Shown piece after piece: positions 14,768 to 18,959 of a DNA stretch of 18,959 nt (position 1 is the first letter of the stretch; the number at the start of each line of letters is the position of its first letter). A program made the translations under genes and the position numbers. The notes under the pieces are model-generated. The model was not told where the DNA came from and did no database searches. It worked only from the letters and a program-made list of their open reading frames with translations. Where the stretch lies: assembly GCF_023227905.1 (NCBI RefSeq), contig NZ_JALOCF010000067.1, positions 1 through 18,959 of the forward strand, given 5' to 3'. This DNA is from Methylobacter sp. GTDB taxonomy: Bacteria > Pseudomonadota > Gammaproteobacteria > Methylococcales > Methylomonadaceae.

Positions 14768-15625
14768 ATGAAAGCTCTTCTTATCATGCTGCTATGTATT
14801 TGCAGCGCTGCCAACGCGGAGCCTTTGCCGCCAGTTATTGATAACTCAATGTATCCGGAGGGTGAAATCACTCCCGCAAAACCATCATCTACGAATGCGG
14901 TATATGAAATGATGGGACGGCTGGAGCAATTGCAAGCTGAAGTGCAGCAACTTACAGGCAAGATAGAAGAGCAGGCCAATCTTATTGGGGAGATGAAAAA
15001 ATCTCAAAGTACGATGTATTCGGATCTTGATGGGCGGATACAAGGCCTTGAAAAAAAAGCTGAAGGCGTAAAGTCATCGACTGCTGAAAATCCCCCGATG
15101 CAAGAAGGCTCAGTTGGATCCGAAGCCAAGGTGACCGAACCGTCAGTTGCGGCTCCGTCCGCAGTTACAGAGGCTCAGCAGGCGCCTGTACAGAAACAGG
15201 ATGCGGCGTCGGCTTCAGGCGAAGCTTCCGCTCCTCGACTACCTTCTGTAGGCGACGAAAAACAGCAATATCAGCAAGCCTATGAAGCGCTTAGAAATGG
15301 GCATAACGCTCAGGCAATTGCTGAATTTAACACATTGCTGAGTAAAAATCCGAAAGGCGAGTACGCAAACAATGCCCAATATTGGCTGGGCGAAGCCTAC
15401 AGGGTTAATCAGGATGTTGACTCGGCCCGTAAAGCCTTTAATAGCGTTATTGAAAATTATCCGGGCAGCTCAAAAGTGCCCGATGCTTTATTAAAATTGG
15501 GCACTATCGAGATTGAGCAAAAAAATCCAGCCAAAGCGCGTGAATATTTAACGCGCGTTACTACGGATTTTCCCAGTTCGACAGCTGCCCGTTTGGCGGC
15601 AAAGAAATTACTTCTGCTTGATTGA
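14768..15625 (+). CDS. cpoB: Cell division coordinator CpoB (YbgF)
   Basis: This 285-residue periplasmic protein in E. coli links Tol-Pal to PBP1B so that wall synthesis and outer-membrane constriction stay in step. The signal peptide is MKALLIMLLCICSAANA. A coiled coil follows (about 45-95, MGRLEQLQAEVQQLTGKIEE), then a low-complexity Ala/Gln/Pro linker (about 100-160). Tetratricopeptide repeats (about 165-285) follow, including YEALRNGHNAQAIAEF and YWLGEAYRVNQDVDSARKAF. It starts two bases after the pal stop, so it is probably co-translated or re-initiated. Confidence 0.95.
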   Translation: MKALLIMLLCICSAANAEPLPPVIDNSMYPEGEITPAKPSSTNAVYEMMGRLEQLQAEVQQLTGKIEEQANLIGEMKKSQSTMYSDLDGRIQGLEKKAEGVKSSTAENPPMQEGSVGSEAKVTEPSVAAPSAVTEAQQAPVQKQDAASASGEASAPRLPSVGDEKQQYQQAYEALRNGHNAQAIAEFNTLLSKNPKGEYANNAQYWLGEAYRVNQDVDSARKAFNSVIENYPGSSKVPDALLKLGTIEIEQKNPAKAREYLTRVTTDFPSSTAARLAAKKLLLLD

Positions 15626-15637
15626 TGAAAAATAGTA

Positions 15638-16282
15638 GTGGTGAATTTGTTACGTATAACTGAAATTTTCTATTCATTACAGGGCGAGTCGAATACGGTA
15701 GGTCTGCCCACTGTGTTTATTCGGCTCACCGGCTGTCCATTAAGATGCGTTTATTGCGATACGTCCTATGCTTTTTCTGGCGGGAAAAAAATAGAGATTG
15801 ATGCCATAGTTACCCAGGCCGAACAGTACGGAACCAAGTATATTACCGTAACCGGCGGCGAACCTTTGGCGCAGCCGGGCTGTCTTGAGTTAATGACAAA
15901 GCTGCTCGATAAAGGCTATGTTGTTTCGCTTGAAACCAGCGGCGCGCTTGATGTGTCGGCGGTCGACCCGCGCGTTGTTAAAGTCATGGATTTTAAAACA
16001 CCCAGCTCAGGTGAATTAAGTAGAAACCTCTATCAAAATATCGAATACCTAAACCAAAAAGACCAAGTTAAATTTGTCATCGGTAATGATGAGGATTACG
16101 ACTGGTCAAAAACCCTATTAACGGAATATGGCTTGCCTAATCGTTGTGACATACTGTTTTCACCGGTGATGGGGCAGCAACATCCAACCGAACTCGCCGA
16201 AAAAATCCTTAAAGACAGATTACCTGTTCGTTTTCAACTCCAATTACATAAAATACTTTGGGATGATGCCCAAGGTAAGTAA
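15638..16282 (+). CDS. queE: 7-carboxy-7-deazaguanine synthase QueE
   Basis: This 214-residue radical-SAM enzyme converts 6-carboxy-5,6,7,8-tetrahydropterin to 7-carboxy-7-deazaguanine in preQ0/queuosine synthesis. The cluster-binding motif CPLRCVYC (Cys33, Cys37, Cys40, spacing CX3CX2C) is followed by DTSYAF, and TVTGGEPLAQ is the SAM-binding GGE region. YSLQGES near the N-terminus is typical of QueE. The start is uncertain: GTG at 15638 is the longest, but GTG at 15641 and TTG at 15647 (giving MLRITEIFYSLQGE) are possible, and none has a strong Shine-Dalgarno. It is 12 bp from cpoB and 6 bp from queC. Confidence 0.95.
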   Translation: MVNLLRITEIFYSLQGESNTVGLPTVFIRLTGCPLRCVYCDTSYAFSGGKKIEIDAIVTQAEQYGTKYITVTGGEPLAQPGCLELMTKLLDKGYVVSLETSGALDVSAVDPRVVKVMDFKTPSSGELSRNLYQNIEYLNQKDQVKFVIGNDEDYDWSKTLLTEYGLPNRCDILFSPVMGQQHPTELAEKILKDRLPVRFQLQLHKILWDDAQGK

Positions 16283-16288
16283 ATCGAC

Positions 16289-16966
16289 ATGCAAAAAAAA
16301 GCCATAGTCCTTCTATCCGGGGGGTTAGATTCAATTACCGTACTTGCCCTTGCAAAAAAACAGGGATTCAAATGTTATGCCCTAAGCTTTGATTACGGTC
16401 AGCGGCATAATGCCGAGCTAGTAGCCGCCACGAAGATAGCCGCAGATTACCAGGTTGAAGATCATAAGATTATCAAACTGGGATTAAGCTCGATCGGCGG
16501 TTCCGCACTAACCGATGAGCATATTGCTGTGCCCAATACGCCCCAGGAAGGCATACCGGTAACCTACGTACCGGCAAGAAATACAATCTTCCTGTCCTTT
16601 GCCTTGGGTTGGGCGGAAGTTTTAAATCTAACCGATATTTTTATCGGCGTTAATGCCGTGGATTATTCCGGTTATCCGGATTGCAGGCCTGAATTTATCA
16701 AGGCTTTTCAGCAATTAGCAAACCTTGCCACTAAGGCAGGTGTAGAAGGCGAGCATTTCACTATACATGCACCGCTAATCGCGCTCAGCAAGGCGGAAAT
16801 TATTAAGAAAGGGGTAGAGCTAGGCGTGGATTATCAGAGCACAGTTTCGTGCTATTCTGCTGATGAACAAGGCCGTGCTTGCCAAGTCTGCGATGCCTGT
16901 CGTTTAAGAAAAGCTGGTTTTGCTGAGGCGGGAATAAAAGACCCAACTCAATATCAATCAAATTAA
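16289..16966 (+). CDS. queC: 7-cyano-7-deazaguanine synthase QueC
   Basis: This 225-residue ATP-dependent ligase turns 7-carboxy-7-deazaguanine into preQ0, the step after QueE. The PP-loop SGGLDS (residues 10-15) binds ATP. FDYGQRHNAEL and YVPARNTIFLSFA are family signatures. A zinc site is formed by Cys188, Cys198, Cys201 and Cys204 (SCY...ACQVCDAC). Its place directly behind queE indicates an operon. The next gene is tRNA-Lys with its own promoter. Confidence 0.97.
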   Translation: MQKKAIVLLSGGLDSITVLALAKKQGFKCYALSFDYGQRHNAELVAATKIAADYQVEDHKIIKLGLSSIGGSALTDEHIAVPNTPQEGIPVTYVPARNTIFLSFALGWAEVLNLTDIFIGVNAVDYSGYPDCRPEFIKAFQQLANLATKAGVEGEHFTIHAPLIALSKAEIIKKGVELGVDYQSTVSCYSADEQGRACQVCDACRLRKAGFAEAGIKDPTQYQSN

Positions 16967-16973
16967 AAAAATC

Positions 16974-17001
16974 TTGACGTAATTAAATTAGTCATTATAA
17001 T
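16974..17001 (+). promoter_or_regulatory. Sigma-70 promoter of tRNA-Lys
   Basis: TTGACG (16974-16979) and a perfect TATAAT (16996-17001) are 16 bases apart, placing the start of transcription near 17008, eight bases before the mature tRNA. No G/C-rich discriminator is evident between -10 and start. The promoter lies in the gap after queC, so the tRNA can be made independently of the que genes. Confidence 0.88.
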
Positions 17002-17015
17002 AGGCAGTCTTTGTT

Positions 17016-17091
17016 GGGTCGTTAGCTCAGCCGGTAGAGCACCGCACTTTTAATGCGATGGTCGCGCGTTCGAATCGCGCACGACCCACCA
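17016..17091 (+). tRNA. tRNA-Lys (anticodon TTT)
   Basis: A complete 76-base cloverleaf with encoded CCA is present. The acceptor stem is GGGTCGT/ACGACCC, the D arm GCTC...GAGC, and the T arm GCGCG-TTCGAAT-CGCGC. The anticodon loop is CTTTTAA, reading TTT for lysine codons AAA and AAG. The first pair of the anticodon stem (27-43) is C-A rather than a Watson-Crick pair. The recombinase gene just downstream indicates that the 3' half probably serves as the attachment site of an integrative element. Confidence 0.97.
17069..17091 (+). other. Probable attachment site (attL) at tRNA 3' end
   Basis: Tyrosine recombinases encoded just downstream of a tRNA gene usually recombine within its 3' part and restore it. 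The T arm and acceptor 3' strand (about 17069-17091, TTCGAATCGCGCACGACCC then ACCA) is the likely shared core. I searched by eye for a second copy to the right and found none up to 18959, so the far junction is outside the window or lost. The exact core length is unknown. Confidence 0.55.
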
Positions 17092-17105
17092 TCAAAGGCT
17101 TTGAT

Positions 17106-17121
17106 TTAAAAAGCTTTTTAA
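17106..17121. terminator. A/T-rich palindrome behind tRNA-Lys
   Basis: TTAAAAAGCTTTTTAA is a perfect 16-base palindrome, 15 bases after the tRNA. It is preceded by a small hairpin ATCAAA/TTTGAT (17091-17105). Its T-run could end the tRNA transcript, but the stem is weak. AAAAAGCTT recurs at 17126-17134. Confidence 0.35.
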
Positions 17122-17158
17122 GGATAAAAAGCTTCAGTAACTGTGTACTAAAACCATC

Positions 17159-17183
17159 GACTACAGTGATAACTACAGTAGTC
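17159..17183. repeat. Tandem ACTACAGT repeats within a palindrome, before the integrase gene
   Basis: ACTACAGT occurs at 17160-17167 and again at 17172-17179, a 12-base period. The second copy is part of the odd palindrome ACTACAGTAGT, and the outermost GACTAC/GTAGTC are also inverted. The site is 30-55 bases upstream of the integrase start, a plausible place for an operator or for arm-type recombinase or excisionase binding. Confidence 0.5.
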
Positions 17184-17214
17184 TTGTTTTTAACCTCAAA
17201 ACGAGGAAACACAG

Positions 17215-18255
17215 ATGCTCAATTTCCACATCATCAAAGTTAATCTTAAAAACGGCGAAGTCCGTTACCGCACCATTCTGACCCAATCGGGTAAAGGCAT
17301 CAAAACCAAAACCTTTAGGCGCAAGCAAGACGCTCGTACTTGGGGCACTCGCGCGGTTTTAGATTCCCAGGAATACGAAGCCAAAGGCATCAAACCCTGC
17401 ACCATCCAATTCAGTCGTTTGGCGGATGAATACATGCGCTGGTGGACCGGCAAAGACCATGACCGAGTAAGGCTCGTGCTATGGTGGGAAAAACGCTTAG
17501 GCAAATATCTCTTAAGCGATATTACGCCGGAACTGATCCGCGACACGCTCAAGCCGAAAAAATCACAAGCTCCGGCAACCTACAACAAACACCTCGCCGT
17601 GTTATCGGCCATTCTGGATTACGCCACGCTTCAGCAGGAGGATGACAGTATTCTGGAACAATACATCGAGGATAATCCCTGCAAGCGCGTCCGTTCTCTC
17701 AAGCTAGATAATAAGATCGTTCGTTATCTGTCTGACGAAGAAAAGCCACGTCTTTTGAAAGCGGCGAAAGATATTGGAGGTAAGTTTTATCTCAAAGTTC
17801 TGATGGCGTTGACCACCGGTATGCGCAAAGGTGAATTGGATTGGCTACGCTGGAACGAGATTGATTTCGATAAAGGTCTGGCGATGCTACCCGACACCAA
17901 AAACGGAACGCCACGCCATACGCCGATACCGAGCGTTATTATGGATCAACTGAAAAAGCATCGGGAAATCGGCAACCGTCTATTATTTCCATCCAGCACC
18001 GACATAAACAAGCCTTTCGACTATAAAAAGCAGTGGGCAAAGTGCCTGAAAGCGGCAGACATCAAAAACTTTAGATGGCACGATATGCGCCATGATACCG
18101 CCTCAACTTTAGCGCGGGATGGCCGTACATTAAAAGAAATCGCTGAAATCCTGGGACATAAAAGCCTAGCCAGTACCGACCGCTACACGCATTTGTCGAC
18201 GGCACACAAATCTCAAGTGTTGAATGACACGATGGCTAAGTCTATTAGTTTATAG
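17215..18255 (+). CDS. int: Tyrosine recombinase (integrase) of a tRNA-Lys-integrated element
   Basis: This 346-residue site-specific recombinase has the full catalytic set: Arg204 (TGMRKGELDWL), Lys229 (DTKNG), His289 and Arg292 (RWHDMRHDTAS), His315 (LGHKSLAS) and nucleophile Tyr324 (TDRYTHLS). The N-terminal part (about 1-60) resembles the arm-binding region of phage/island integrases, and about 62-140 is the core-binding helical domain. The start ATG has GAGGAA six bases upstream. It begins 123 bp past tRNA-Lys and is transcribed away from it, the usual layout at the attL end of a genomic island, ICE or prophage. All key residues are present, so the enzyme may be active. It belongs to the incoming element, not to the que operon. 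Confidence 0.95.
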   Translation: MLNFHIIKVNLKNGEVRYRTILTQSGKGIKTKTFRRKQDARTWGTRAVLDSQEYEAKGIKPCTIQFSRLADEYMRWWTGKDHDRVRLVLWWEKRLGKYLLSDITPELIRDTLKPKKSQAPATYNKHLAVLSAILDYATLQQEDDSILEQYIEDNPCKRVRSLKLDNKIVRYLSDEEKPRLLKAAKDIGGKFYLKVLMALTTGMRKGELDWLRWNEIDFDKGLAMLPDTKNGTPRHTPIPSVIMDQLKKHREIGNRLLFPSSTDINKPFDYKKQWAKCLKAADIKNFRWHDMRHDTASTLARDGRTLKEIAEILGHKSLASTDRYTHLSTAHKSQVLNDTMAKSISL

Positions 18256-18277
18256 TCCGATTTACTCGTAGAAAATG

Positions 18278-18312
18278 CCCTGTTAGATGAGATTATTACT
18301 TGCCTAACAGGG
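18278..18312. terminator. Hairpin downstream of the integrase gene
   Basis: CCCTGTTAG (18278-18286) pairs perfectly with CTAACAGGG (18304-18312) around a 17-base loop, 23 bases after the integrase stop. It is followed by more G residues (run of eight at 18310-18317) instead of T residues, so it is not a canonical intrinsic terminator. Confidence 0.45.
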
Positions 18313-18792
18313 GGGGGCTCAGTAATGAGTTGCACTTTAATGAAATAATTAACCTTGATTAAAGCTGTACCTTCAAAAATTTTAAAATTTAAAAAATGGC
18401 TGACGTTACCTGAAACAGCGAAAGCATTTTTCCAGGGGCGATAAAGTTTTGTTGTAAAGTAGAGATTTTATAAGGATGTGAAAAGGTAGGGGGGTAATAA
18501 GTGCAGATGTTTAAAGATTTCCGTGTAAACCAGTTCCAAATGGACTTTTTGGCTCTAGTGAGCATGGCTACGAAATGGTCTAACAGCGCCTTCGAGGAGA
18601 ATCTAGAAAAGTGTTGCGCTTCTCTTGGTCTCTCAAGGCGAATGTTATGAATGGCCGCTTTCCCGAATTGAGCAGTTCTACAGTTGGCAATTGTGATAGT
18701 CAGCTCATGGCCGAATTCGAGCATTCAAAACCTGTTCGGAATTCTAACAAATTGGTAGTAGCTTTCTAGAAATCAGTACCCTCACCTTTAGT

Positions 18793-18894
18793 GCATTACC
18801 AGGTGCAATTCTGCTTGTTAACTGAAGAGAACGGTGTTTATTTTGATTTCACAGGTAATCAATGGAAAAAAGTGGACGGTGAACATGAAAAATA
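18793..18894 (+). pseudogene. Possible C-terminal fragment of an unidentified protein
   Basis: The frame ending at the TAG near 18894 encodes a segment ...CLLTEENGVYFDFTGNQWKKV-DGEHEK. Its residue make-up is that of a real soluble protein, and it stops just before a terminator-like hairpin, as a true gene end would. Upstream the frame closes at a TAG near 18766 and has no ATG; a GTG near 18793 is the only candidate start, for about 34 residues. It may be the tail of a gene whose front was lost, or a short gene. I do not recognise the family. Confidence 0.3.
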
Positions 18895-18914
18895 GTGTTC
18901 ACCCTAATGAGAAT

Positions 18915-18949
18915 ACCCACATCTGCCTGACTTTGTCGGGTGGGTGTTT
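18915..18949 (+). terminator. Probable intrinsic terminator near window end
   Basis: The inner stem CCTGAC/GTCGGG (18926-18931 and 18935-18940, one wobble) and the outer stem ACCCA/TGGGT (18915-18919 and 18941-18945) are followed by GTTT. A six-base bulge interrupts the left strand. It lies 20 bases after the stop of the short frame ending near 18894. Confidence 0.55.
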
Positions 18950-18959
18950 AGACGGGGTA

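Larger units (their letters stand above)
18256..18959. other. Stretch without a confident gene downstream of the integrase
   Basis: I recognise no intact known gene in these 704 bases. They hold a hairpin at 18278-18312 ending in eight G residues, a terminator-like hairpin at 18915-18949, and short open frames on both strands. The plus-strand frames look like pieces of decayed coding sequence: at 18649-18769 one begins MNGRFPELSSS, and at about 18771-18896 one ends FTGNQWKKVDGEHEK with normal-looking codons. A minus-strand frame at 18389-18724 (111 residues) has no recognisable family. The stretch is best read as the degenerate or non-coding start of the integrated element. Confidence 0.5.

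Overview
The window reads as a chromosomal segment of a gammaproteobacterium. Its core is the conserved order yebC-ruvC-ruvA-ruvB-ybgC-tolQ-tolR-tolA-tolB-pal-cpoB-queE-queC-tRNA-Lys, which I recall from Pseudomonas and relatives. Base composition is moderate. I cannot name the genus from sequence alone; a methanotroph-like (Methylococcales) lineage is only an impression.

Region by region. Positions 1-123 are the 3' end of a 5S rRNA and its terminator, so an rRNA operon lies to the left. Positions 124-699 have no confident gene: one small doubtful reading frame, a strong hairpin, and a stretch that faintly resembles the 5' arm of SRP RNA. Positions 700-1518 are a decayed IS1-family element with recognisable terminal inverted repeats and a transposase broken by several frameshifts and a stop. 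Its right repeat supplies the stop codon of the APC-type amino-acid transporter on the minus strand (1514-2926). A divergent intergenic region leads to a periplasmic L,D-transpeptidase (3190-4278). serA and a phosphoserine-phosphatase-like HAD gene, overlapping by 4 bp, encode the first and last steps of serine synthesis.

The central block 6689-15625 links DNA-repair genes (ruvCAB, behind yebC) to the cell-envelope division machine. YbgC, TolQ, TolR, TolA, TolB, Pal and CpoB together form the trans-envelope Tol-Pal system. ruvC to tolR is one chain of overlapping genes, with tolA starting a few bases after tolR. TolA has a very long Ala/Lys/Glu helix built from near-identical DNA repeats. queE and queC (7-deazaguanine / queuosine precursor synthesis) follow, then tRNA-Lys(TTT) with a near-consensus promoter.

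A tyrosine recombinase gene starts 123 bp beyond the tRNA and points away from it. This is the standard layout of the left end of an integrative element that uses the tRNA 3' end as its attachment site. The last 700 bp carry only hairpins and short, possibly broken reading frames, so any cargo lies beyond the window. I did not find a clearly new biological system inside the window. The best second-look items are the IS1-supplied stop codon, the TolA repeat array, the tRNA-Lys/integrase junction with its small repeats, and the two unexplained non-coding stretches.
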